Source: Rhodospirillales bacterium
GTDB taxonomy: Bacteria; Pseudomonadota; Alphaproteobacteria; Rhodospirillales; JANQFP01
Direction: 5' to 3'
Assembly (NCBI GenBank): GCA_028277795.1
Contig: JANQFP010000121.1
Coordinates: 1 to 37,533 of the forward strand
DNA length: 37,533 nt
The number at the start of each line of letters is the position of its first letter. Position 1 is the first letter of the stretch. Shown here piece by piece: positions 15,793 through 23,263 of the stretch. The translations under genes and the position numbers were made by a program. Below the pieces are notes generated by a model. The model saw only the letters and a list, made by a program, of their open reading frames with translations, searched no databases and was not told the origin of the DNA.

Positions 15793-16212
15793 ATGGCTGA
15801 CGTGACATTCGACTCGGTCAACGTGGGCGACGAGCCCATCCAGCTCACCGGCGACCCGGTGTCCCGCCGCACCCTGGCCCTCTATGCGGGCGCGTCGGGC
15901 GACCACAATCCCATCCACATCGACATCGACTTCGCCAAGAAGGCGGGGTTGGGGGACGTCATCGCCCACGGCATGCTGATCATGGCGTACATGGGCCGAT
16001 CGGTGACCGGATGGGTTCCCCAGTCGGCCATCCGCAGCTTCACCACCCGCTTCACCGCCATCACCCGGGTCGGCGACCAGATCACCTGCACGGGCAAGGT
16101 CGCCGAGAAGATGGAGGCCGACGGCGAGAAGCGGGTCCGCGTCGAGATCACGGCGGCCAGCCAGGACGGCGAGGTCAAAGGCGCCGGCGAGGCCATCGTG
16201 GCCCTGCCCTAG
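15793..16212 (+). CDS. MaoC-domain (R)-specific enoyl-CoA hydratase subunit (PhaJ-like)
   Basis: The product is 139 residues. The hydratase-2 motif is intact: YAGASGDHNPIHIDIDFAKKAGLGDVIAHGMLIMAYMGR, with catalytic Asp and His in GDHNPIH and the AHGM loop. TRVGDQITCTGKV is the usual later strand. Such proteins hydrate trans-2-enoyl-CoA to (R)-3-hydroxyacyl-CoA, linking beta-oxidation to PHA. A purine-rich leader with GGAGGGAAGG precedes the ATG. It follows the MaoC_dehydrat_N gene and precedes a PhaC-like gene, which supports a precursor-supply role. It could instead be a homodimeric PhaJ. Confidence 0.85.
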   Translation: MADVTFDSVNVGDEPIQLTGDPVSRRTLALYAGASGDHNPIHIDIDFAKKAGLGDVIAHGMLIMAYMGRSVTGWVPQSAIRSFTTRFTAITRVGDQITCTGKVAEKMEADGEKRVRVEITAASQDGEVKGAGEAIVALP

Positions 16213-16376
16213 GGCGCCCAAACGGGGAGAACGGCTGTTGGGACGCCACGACCATCGGTCAACGGGGCCAAGCGGGAGCTGGCATTGCGGCTCCGCCGCG
16301 CCCCGCGCACGCACGGCGTCGGCCGCCCGGCACCCGGCCGGACGGAGGCCCGATTTCATGTACGGAGGTCCGAAAT

Positions 16377-17855
16377 ATGCAGACCCTTGCTAAACTGATG
16401 AGCGAGATCCCCGACGTGGGATCGAGTTTCATGCGCTACGCCATCGCGCTGATGCGGGCGTCCAACCGCGAGTTCTCGGAATTCGCCGACAGCAAGATGA
16501 TCGCCATGCAGATCGCCATGCAGGCGGCGCGCGAGAACCCGCTCAGCGTCATGGAAACCATGGAGGTCATGCAGCACAACCAGGCCCTGATGACCAAGGG
16601 CGTGCTGTCGGCCCAGGAGAAGCTGACCGGGTTCGCCTGGGATCAGGTCGAGGAGTTCCAGTCGGCCTTGTTCAACACCGTCCAGGGCAACGGCGGCGAG
16701 ACCCTCGCGGGCTACGTCCAGCGCGAGGCCGAGATCATGGAGGCCGTCGCCAACTTCACCGAGCAGATCGAGAAGATCAAGGACGAGTTCGGCTTCCAGT
16801 TCAATTCGCCGAACTACAAGCTGGTCCACGAGACCGACACCTTCCTGCTCTACCAGGTGCTGCCGGTGAAGAAGGGGGTGAAGGTCAACGACGCGCTGAA
16901 GCCCATGATCCTGGTGCCGCCCTACATGCTGGGCGCCCACATCCTCTCGTTCCTGCCCGGCGAGGACAAGAGCTACTCGCACTCCTTCGCCAACGAGGGG
17001 ATTCCCACTTACGTGCGGGTGGTCAAGGACATCATGAAGAACGAGACGGTCCAGGCGACGACCCCGGATTCGGACTGCCTGCAGACCGTCGAGCTGTGCA
17101 AGCTCGTGCAGAAGAAGCACGGCGGCCAGCAGGTGACCCTCAACGGCACCTGCCAGGGCGGCTACATCTGCCTGATGAACCTGCTGTCCGGCAAGTTCCA
17201 GGGCATCTGCGACACCCTGATCACCAACGTGGCCCCCATCGACGGCACCTACAGCGAAGCCATCCATGGCATGCCGCAGATGCACCACGACTTCATCACC
17301 ACCACCCTGCCCAACGGCAACAAGGTGGCCAACGGCTACCTGCTGAGCCTGGGCATGCGCTTCGTCGCCATCGACCGCGAGCAGCCCCTGGTCAAGGTCC
17401 TCGACCAGGCGTCCCTGCAGAAGGCGACCGAAATGAACCCGGGCAAGACCGTGGCCGCCCTGTTCCGCTGGCTGCTCAAGGAGCGGGTGCACCTGCCGCT
17501 GGAAATCGCCAAGATGAGCTCGCTCACCTTCCAGCAGCCCATCCGCGAGGACGGCGCCCTGCCGGTCCAGCTCTTCGGCAAGGACCTAAAGGTGCAGGAC
17601 TTGGCCAAGCTCGGCATCAAGTGGTACCAGAACTACGCGGTCAAGGACGACCTGGTGACGCCGCCCTGCGCCACCGCCGCCAACAAGTACCTGGAAGGGA
17701 CCGACGTCATCGAGTCCGTACCCTTCCCGGGCGGCCACGTGGCCATCCTGACCAGCCCGTATTCCAAGAAGTCGCCGGTCAACGGACACTTTAAGGACCG
17801 GGATGGCACCGAGTACCGCGGCCCGGTGGCCTTCCAGCTCGAACGCGCCGCCTGA
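16377..17855 (+). CDS. PhaC-like alpha/beta hydrolase (PHA synthase/depolymerase type)
   Basis: The product is 492 residues. The N-terminal 140 residues are helical and rich in Met, Gln and Glu; the rest is an alpha/beta hydrolase of the PhaC group. A lipase-like box GTCQGG puts the nucleophile at Cys259; Asp424 or Asp425 (KDDLVTPP) and His454 (GGHVAI) complete a synthase-type triad with normal spacing. The sequence between (HDFITTTLPNGNKVANGYLL) differs from both other synthases in this window. It may be a third synthase or a hydrolase that remodels PHA; cysteine at the nucleophile fits either. A TACGGAGGT leader precedes the ATG at 16377. It ends at a strong terminator. Confidence 0.75.
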   Translation: MQTLAKLMSEIPDVGSSFMRYAIALMRASNREFSEFADSKMIAMQIAMQAARENPLSVMETMEVMQHNQALMTKGVLSAQEKLTGFAWDQVEEFQSALFNTVQGNGGETLAGYVQREAEIMEAVANFTEQIEKIKDEFGFQFNSPNYKLVHETDTFLLYQVLPVKKGVKVNDALKPMILVPPYMLGAHILSFLPGEDKSYSHSFANEGIPTYVRVVKDIMKNETVQATTPDSDCLQTVELCKLVQKKHGGQQVTLNGTCQGGYICLMNLLSGKFQGICDTLITNVAPIDGTYSEAIHGMPQMHHDFITTTLPNGNKVANGYLLSLGMRFVAIDREQPLVKVLDQASLQKATEMNPGKTVAALFRWLLKERVHLPLEIAKMSSLTFQQPIREDGALPVQLFGKDLKVQDLAKLGIKWYQNYAVKDDLVTPPCATAANKYLEGTDVIESVPFPGGHVAILTSPYSKKSPVNGHFKDRDGTEYRGPVAFQLERAA

Positions 17856-17876
17856 GCACCGCCACATCAACGGCAG

Positions 17877-17907
17877 AAAGGGCACCTTCGGGTGCCCTTT
17901 TTGTTTG
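17877..17907 (+). terminator. Strong Rho-independent terminator
   Basis: AAAGGGCACC-ttcg-GGTGCCCTTT is a perfect 10-bp stem with a UUCG tetraloop (17877-17900), followed by TTGTTTG. It lies 21 bases after the PhaC-like gene and separates it from phaE. Confidence 0.93.
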
Positions 17908-18089
17908 CGCGTGCGACATCAGATATGGCCAAAAACGCCGTTGTGTGAGAGAACACACGCGGGAGCGCGCCGCGCCGGAGGACGGTGGCGCAAGAACCAC
18001 GCCCCCTCCGGCGCCCCGCCGAAACGAATCAGGGAACGGCATTGCGGAGACACGGGCTCCGCAGCGGTTAACCTCGGAGGAGAACCGAT

Positions 18090-19193
18090 ATGGACTGGAC
18101 GGACAAGACCAACGAACTCATGAACACGTGGCAAGACGCCCAGAAGCAGTTCTGGGGGCCCTGGTACGACTGGGTTCAGAGTTCCATGGGTGGCAGCAGC
18201 GCCATGTCGTCCTTCGATCCGACCCAGTTTCTGAAGGCCGGTGTCGACACCTGGTCGGGCGCCGCCGGCGGCACGGCACAGCGCCTGGCAGGCAACCTCC
18301 TCGGCAACCCCGAGATCATGGCCCGCAGCGTCAACGTCCTGATGAAGGCCTGGGAAACGGTGGCGCCCAAGGTCCAGGCCGGCAAGCCCTGGAAGCCGGA
18401 CCTGGAGGGCCTCCTCGGCCAGTGGCAGGAGGAAATGTCCAGCCTGCCCAACCGGGCCACCGCCACCGCCGGCGAGTTCACCCAGTTGACCCGGTCCATG
18501 TTCGAGCAGTGGACGCCGATCACCGCCCCGTGGCTGTCCATGGTCGGCCAAGCCATGGCGTCCGGCCATCCCGGCGCCGCGTTCATGGGCGGCACGGCGG
18601 GCCTCGATCGCCTCATGGGGTTCGAGGAGGGCATCCATCCGCTGATGACCGGGCTGGGCGAGCTGCCGCGTGGCACCGTCATCCGTCAGAAGATGGGCAA
18701 GCTCCTCGAGGCCGTCGACTCCCTGACCGACGTCCGCGCCAGCCAGGCCGAGTTCCACAAGGCCATGGCCGAAGCCATGGGCAAGGCGGTGGAACAGACC
18801 ATGGAGCACCTGGCCAAGCTGGCCGAGAAGGGCGAGCCCATCACCAATGTCCGCGACCTGTTGCGGACCTGGTTCGGGGTGGCCGACAAGACCCTCAACC
18901 AGACCTTCACGTCGGCGGAGTTCATGGAGGTCCAGGACAACATGACCAACGCGCTGATGGACCATAAGGTCAAACAGCGCGCGGCCCTCGAGATCATCTA
19001 CCAGGCCATGGAGATCCCGACCCGCTCCGAGGTCGACGAAGCCTACCGCGACATTCACGCCCTCAAGAAGGAGGTGCGGATCCTGCGCCGGCAACTCAAG
19101 GAATTGACCCAGGACAGCAAACCCGCTCCGGCCAGGAAAGCCCCGGCGGCCCGACGCGCGCCGGCCAAGAAGGCGGCGGCCGCGGCCACGTGA
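18090..19193 (+). CDS. phaE: Class III PHA synthase subunit PhaE, with basic C-terminal tail
   Basis: The product is 367 residues. The start MDWTDKTNELMNTWQDAQKQFW is typical of PhaE, as is the late block TNALMDHKVKQRAALEIIYQAMEIPTRSEVDEAYRDIHALKKEVRILRRQLKEL, which in the family contacts PhaC. The middle is helical without catalytic residues. PhaE has no activity alone but activates the class III PhaC. After residue about 340 a lysine/alanine/proline tail (PAPARKAPAARRAPAKKA) is added, like the histone H1-type tails of PhaF and PhaM. GGAGGAG at 18076-18082 fixes the start. phaC follows 58 bases later, so they form an operon behind the 17.9-kb terminator. Confidence 0.92.
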   Translation: MDWTDKTNELMNTWQDAQKQFWGPWYDWVQSSMGGSSAMSSFDPTQFLKAGVDTWSGAAGGTAQRLAGNLLGNPEIMARSVNVLMKAWETVAPKVQAGKPWKPDLEGLLGQWQEEMSSLPNRATATAGEFTQLTRSMFEQWTPITAPWLSMVGQAMASGHPGAAFMGGTAGLDRLMGFEEGIHPLMTGLGELPRGTVIRQKMGKLLEAVDSLTDVRASQAEFHKAMAEAMGKAVEQTMEHLAKLAEKGEPITNVRDLLRTWFGVADKTLNQTFTSAEFMEVQDNMTNALMDHKVKQRAALEIIYQAMEIPTRSEVDEAYRDIHALKKEVRILRRQLKELTQDSKPAPARKAPAARRAPAKKAAAAAT

Positions 19194-19251
19194 TCGCGAC
19201 GCAGTCACGCGCCGTCTACCGGCCCGAGGCCATGACTAGGGAGAGCAGACC

Positions 19252-20364
19252 ATGACGCAGTTTCCGATCAAAATCCGCAGCGACGAGCTGGCCCGCGAAC
19301 TGGCCGAGGTCCAGCGGAAGATCACCACGGGCCTGGAGCGCCTGGCCGATACCAAGGAAGACGACGTCGATATCGGCAGCACGCCCAAGGACGTGATCTA
19401 CGAGCGCGAGACCTGGAAGCTCTATCACTACAAGCCGGTCAAGGATCACAAGAAGCTGCACCCGATCCCGTTGCTCATCATCCCGCCGCTGATCAACGGA
19501 TACGAGGTGGCCGACCTGCAGCCCGACCGCTCGGTGGTGCGGAACTTCCTCGAACAGGGCATGGACGTCTACCTGGTCAACTGGGGGTACCCGCACCGCG
19601 GCGACATGTACCTGGCCACCGACGACTACGTGTGCGATTTCATGGACGACGCGGTGGACTTCGTGCGCGAATACCACGGGGTCGAGAAGACCAACCTGTT
19701 CGGGCTGTGCCAGGGCGGCACCATGTGCACCTGCTACTCGGCCCTGTTCCCGGAGAAGGTCAAGAACCTGGTCCTCACCGTCACGCCCATCGACTTCCAC
19801 CGGCACAAGGTGGATGGAAAGCCGCACATCGGGCTGCTGTTCGAGATGGGCATGAAGGCCGACGTGGACCGCATGGTCAATGCGTTCGGCCTGATCCCGG
19901 CCGACGTGCTCAACGTCTCGTTCCTGATGGCGTCGCCGTTCACGTTGATGTTCGGCAAGTACGCCGACACCATCGACATGCTGGAAAACCGGGAATCCCT
20001 GGTCAACTTCCTGCGCATGGAGAAGTGGCTGTTCGGTGGCCCCGGCGTGTCAGGCATGGCCTACCGGGATCTGGTCAAGAAGTTCGTCCAGGGCAACCAG
20101 CTGGTCAAAGGCGAGCTGGAGCTGGACGGGCGCAAGGTGGACCTCAAGAACATCACCATGCCGGTGCTCAACGTCTTTGCCGAACGGGACCACCTGGTGC
20201 CGCCGGGATGCACCATGGCCCTCGGGGAGCACCAGAAGCACAACAAGGGGTACAAGGAGTTCCCCATCAAGACCGGCCACATCGGCATCTACACCGGCGG
20301 CGCCTCGCAGAAGATCATGGTGCCCGGCGTCTGCGAGTGGCTGCGCGAGCAGGACAAGGCCTAA
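19252..20364 (+). CDS. phaC: Class III PHA synthase catalytic subunit PhaC
   Basis: The product is 370 residues, the short length of class III PhaC (the Allochromatium type). The lipase-like box FGLCQGG places the nucleophile at Cys153; Asp313 (ERDHLVPP) and His343 (GHIGIY) complete the triad. LIIPPLINGYEVADL and VYLVNWGYP are family landmarks. With PhaE it polymerises short-chain (R)-3-hydroxyacyl-CoA at the granule surface. AGGGAGAG at 19238-19245 precedes the ATG. It is the second gene of the phaEC operon and is followed by a 14-bp GC hairpin. Class III synthases are best known from gammaproteobacteria and cyanobacteria, so this copy is notable in an alphaproteobacterial setting. Confidence 0.94.
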   Translation: MTQFPIKIRSDELARELAEVQRKITTGLERLADTKEDDVDIGSTPKDVIYERETWKLYHYKPVKDHKKLHPIPLLIIPPLINGYEVADLQPDRSVVRNFLEQGMDVYLVNWGYPHRGDMYLATDDYVCDFMDDAVDFVREYHGVEKTNLFGLCQGGTMCTCYSALFPEKVKNLVLTVTPIDFHRHKVDGKPHIGLLFEMGMKADVDRMVNAFGLIPADVLNVSFLMASPFTLMFGKYADTIDMLENRESLVNFLRMEKWLFGGPGVSGMAYRDLVKKFVQGNQLVKGELELDGRKVDLKNITMPVLNVFAERDHLVPPGCTMALGEHQKHNKGYKEFPIKTGHIGIYTGGASQKIMVPGVCEWLREQDKA

Positions 20365-20402
20365 TCCACGCCCGACGGTTTGGGCCGTAGCGAAGAGCCA
20401 TC

Positions 20403-20433
20403 CCGGGCCCCGGAGCATCGCTCCGGGGCCCGG
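20403..20433 (+). terminator. Long GC hairpin after phaC
   Basis: CCGGGCCCCGGAGC-atc-GCTCCGGGGCCCGG is a perfect 14-bp stem with a three-base loop, 38 bases past the phaC stop. The following CATTGTCTT is not a clean T-run, so it may work as a weak terminator or as an RNA 3'-end stabiliser. Confidence 0.65.
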
Positions 20434-20508
20434 CATTGTCTTGAAGCGTGAGCGTCAAGGCGTTAGGGTACAGCGACCGTCAATGATACCTGACACGGGG
20501 GGTACCGG

Positions 20509-20673
20509 ATGGCCGACGGACGCGACGATGACCGCATCATCTGCCCGGACTGTAGGGGCCGGGGGTTGATCCGCCCGCCTGGCGAACTCCACACCGAGGA
20601 ATGCGCAACCTGCGGCGGCACGGGCTGGGTCCCGGCCAGTGCCGCCGAAAAGACAGGGAGCGACGACCGCTGA
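20509..20673 (+). CDS. Small zinc-finger protein with two CXXCXGXG motifs
   Basis: The product is 54 residues: MADGRDDDRI, then CPDCRGRG, a 15-residue spacer, CATCGGTG and a short acidic tail. The paired CXXCXGXG motifs are those of the DnaJ zinc-finger region, here as a stand-alone protein expected to bind one zinc. Its role is unknown; DnaJ-like zinc centres bind unfolded protein or help thiol chemistry. The ATG at 20509 lies 75 bases after the phaC hairpin, with GGGGGGTACCGG upstream. It converges with the dehydrogenase gene (23 bases apart). Conservation next to phaEC would be needed to link it to granules. Confidence 0.78.
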   Translation: MADGRDDDRIICPDCRGRGLIRPPGELHTEECATCGGTGWVPASAAEKTGSDDR

Positions 20674-20696
20674 CTCCCCGGCCGCGGCCGGGGCCG

Positions 20697-21452
20697 TTAC
20701 TGCATGCGCAACGCGCCGTCGGCGCGGATGGTGAAGCCGTTGAGGTAGGCGTTGCCGACGATGTGCATGATCAGGTCGGCGAACTCGTCCGGATCGCCGA
20801 GCCGCGACGGGAACGGGACCGATGCGCCCAGAGACTTCTGCACCTCATCCGGCAGGCCGGCCATCATGGGCGTGGCGAAGATGCCGGGTGCGATGCACAT
20901 GACCCGAATGCCGGTGCGTGAGAACTCCCGCGCCGCCGGCAGGGTCAGCCCGACGACCCCGGCCTTGGACGAGGCGTACGCCGCCTGCCCCACCTGGCCC
21001 TCGAAGGCGGCGATGGACGCGGTGTTGACGATGACCCCGCGCTCCCCGGTGTCGAGGGCTTCCAGCTCCTGCATCTCCGCGGCCGCCAGGCGCATGACGT
21101 TGAAGGTGCCGACCAGATTCACCGCCACCACGTTGTTGTAGGCGTCCAGGGGATGGGGCCCCTTCTTGCCGACGATCTTGATGGGCGGCGCGACCCCGGC
21201 GCACTGGACGACGATGCGCACCGGCCCGTTGGCGTCGCGGGCCTTGGCGATGGCCGCCTCGGTGGACTCGCCGTCGGCCACGTTGCAGACGCAGGCGACG
21301 CCGCCGATGTCGGACGCCACCCGATTGGCCGCGTCCTCGGCCAGGTCGAACACGCCGACCTTGGCGCCGGCGGCCGCCAGCGCGCGGGCCGTCGCTTCGC
21401 CGAGGCCCGATCCGCCGCCGGTGACGATGGCGGCTTGTCCTTTTGCATCCAT
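20697..21452 (-). CDS. Short-chain 3-hydroxyacyl-CoA dehydrogenase (HSD10-like SDR)
   Basis: The product is 251 residues. The NAD-binding motif is [42 protein letters not shown] carries the catalytic Ser, Tyr and Lys, and [14 protein letters not shown] is the loop after it. The acid at the end of strand 2 (VGVFDL) points to NAD rather than NADP. The sequence resembles type II 3-hydroxyacyl-CoA dehydrogenases (HSD17B10) more than PhaB acetoacetyl-CoA reductase. It probably interconverts 3-hydroxyacyl-CoA and 3-oxoacyl-CoA in fatty-acid or isoleucine breakdown. GGGGGAGATAGTC precedes the ATG. It lies 181 bases downstream of the thiolase on the same strand. Confidence 0.87.
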   Translation of the reverse strand: MDAKGQAAIVTGGGSGLGEATARALAAAGAKVGVFDLAEDAANRVASDIGGVACVCNVADGESTEAAIAKARDANGPVRIVVQCAGVAPPIKIVGKKGPHPLDAYNNVVAVNLVGTFNVMRLAAAEMQELEALDTGERGVIVNTASIAAFEGQVGQAAYASSKAGVVGLTLPAAREFSRTGIRVMCIAPGIFATPMMAGLPDEVQKSLGASVPFPSRLGDPDEFADLIMHIVGNAYLNGFTIRADGALRMQ

Positions 21453-21633
21453 GACTATCTCCCCCAACAAATGAGCAAAGTGTGGTGATAACGCACCGAC
21501 GCCGGCGGCAAGGCTCGACTGGCCGGCGTGGCGCGGAAATGGCGGTCGGGGCCGTGCCGCCGCGCGGGGCGGGGCCGCGGCAGACGTGGTGCCGCGGCCC
21601 CGGTGTGCGGAGACGGTCCGCCCGCCGGCGGGA

Positions 21634-22827
21634 TTAGGTGAGGCGCTCGACGGTGACGGCCGTCGCTTCGCCGCCGCCGATGCACAGGCCGGCCACGCCC
21701 TTCGTCAGGTCGTGCTTCTCCAGCGCATGCAGCAGCGTCACGATGATCCGCGCGCCGGAGGCGCCGATCGGATGGCCAAGCGCGCAGGCGCCGCCGTGGA
21801 TGTTGACCTTGTCGTGCGGGATGTCGAGGTCGCGCATGGCCGCCATGGTGACCACGGCGAAGGCCTCGTTGATCTCCCACAGGTCGACGTCGCTGCCGCT
21901 CCAGCCGGTCTTTTCCAGGACCTTGCGCACCGCGCCGATCGGGGCGGTGGTGAACAGGTTCGGCTCCTGCGAGTGGGTGGCGTGCGCGTGCAGGATCGCC
22001 AGCGGCGTGGCGCCCCGCTTCTCGGCCTCGGAACGCTTCATCAGCACCAGCGCCGAAGCGCCGTCGGAGATCGAGCTCGAGCTCGCCGCCGTGACCGTGC
22101 CGTCCTTGCGGAACGCCGGGCGCAGGGTCGGGATCTTGTCGACGCTGACCTCGAACGGCGCCTGGTCGCTCTCGACCAGTCGGTCGCCCTTGCGGCTCTT
22201 GACCAACACCGGCGCGACCTCCTTTTTGAAGGTGCCGTCGTTGACCGCGGCCTGGGCGCGGTTGACCGACTCGATGGCGAAGGCGTCCTGGGCCTCGCGG
22301 GTGAACTGGTACATCTCCGCGCAGTCCTCGGCGAAGGTGCCCATCGCGCGCCCTTCCTCGTAGGCGTCCTCGAGACCGTCGTAGAACATGTGGTCCTTGA
22401 TGGTGTCGCCGTGACCGATGCGATAGCCGGTGCGGCCCTTGAGCACCATGTACGGTGCGTTCGACATGCTCTCCATGCCGCCGGCGACGACGACGTCATG
22501 GGAGCCGGCCAGGATGTTGTCGTGACCGAACATGGCCGACTTCATCGCCGAGCCGCACATCTTGGTCAGCGTCGTCGCGCCCACGTGCCACGGAACGCCC
22601 GCGAAATGAGCCGCCTGGCGGGCCGGGGCCTGCTTCAGGCCGGCCATCAGGCAGCACCCCATGATCACCTCGCCGACATCGTCGGGCGAAACCTTCGACC
22701 GATCCAGCGCCGCCTTGATGGCAGCGCCGCCCAGGTGGGTCGCGGTCACGGTGGCGAAGTCCCCGAGCATGCCGCCCATCGGGGTGCGCGCCGCGCCAAC
22801 GATGACGACGGGGTCTGATTGGGTCAT
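21634..22827 (-). CDS. Acetyl-CoA C-acyltransferase (thiolase)
   Basis: The product is 397 residues, the usual thiolase length. The acyl-accepting cysteine is in TLTKMCGSAMKSAM (about 87); AGGMESMSNAPY is the following loop. NEAFAV carries the conserved region near His348, and GGACALGHPIGASGARI plus CIGGGEA carry the second His and Cys. The enzyme either condenses two acetyl-CoA to acetoacetyl-CoA (a PhaA role) or cleaves 3-oxoacyl-CoA. Next to the HSD10-like dehydrogenase and PHA synthases either direction is plausible. The ATG at 22827 follows GAGAGAT. It diverges from the class I phaC gene across a 436-base region with a PhaR-like site. Confidence 0.92.
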   Translation of the reverse strand: MTQSDPVVIVGAARTPMGGMLGDFATVTATHLGGAAIKAALDRSKVSPDDVGEVIMGCCLMAGLKQAPARQAAHFAGVPWHVGATTLTKMCGSAMKSAMFGHDNILAGSHDVVVAGGMESMSNAPYMVLKGRTGYRIGHGDTIKDHMFYDGLEDAYEEGRAMGTFAEDCAEMYQFTREAQDAFAIESVNRAQAAVNDGTFKKEVAPVLVKSRKGDRLVESDQAPFEVSVDKIPTLRPAFRKDGTVTAASSSSISDGASALVLMKRSEAEKRGATPLAILHAHATHSQEPNLFTTAPIGAVRKVLEKTGWSGSDVDLWEINEAFAVVTMAAMRDLDIPHDKVNIHGGACALGHPIGASGARIIVTLLHALEKHDLTKGVAGLCIGGGEATAVTVERLT

Positions 22828-23263
22828 GATCTCTCCCTCTCTTTTTGCATTCTGGCTCAACCTAGGGCGCTCGGCTGCCAAGGCGGCGGGGCGGACATCG
22901 GCGACATCCGGTCCGCGTCAGGACCCCTGGCCGGGTCACGCGGTCTGACTCGTTGGTCTTATTGGCCGAACGCGGTGCATATGTTCACACGCCGCCCCCG
23001 CGCGGCCGCGGGGGCGGGCGCGGCCATGGTACGCAGTTGCAACATCTGCTGCAAGTGTTTCGCAGGGTGTCATGCGCTGGCATCCATGCTGCACTGCAAT
23101 ATCGGCCGTTGCGTTTTGGTGCCCACTTCGATGACAATGGAAACCGGATGACGGACCCGCGCGTCACGGACGGACGGCCGTGCGGTCGGGGCTTTTCGCG
23201 CACCCGACATCACGCCCGGACGTCGCACCGCGCGGGTCGAGACAGCCCATGGAGGGGCAGGTC
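22828..23263. other. Divergent control region between thiolase and class I phaC
   Basis: No supported gene lies here. There is a candidate PhaR site at 23089. A cluster of TTGCAAC and CTGCTGCAAG words lies at about 23036-23056, and GCAG at 23062 may form a further widely spaced half-site. Promoters for both flanking genes must lie within this stretch. Confidence 0.55.
23089..23098. promoter_or_regulatory. Candidate PhaR-type operator 3
   Basis: CTGCACTGCA within ATGCTGCACTGCAAT, identical over 13 bases to site 1 (ATGCTGCACTGCA) eight kilobases away. It lies 166 bases upstream of the class I phaC start. Shared sites would put both synthase systems under one repressor; this is inference. Confidence 0.6.
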
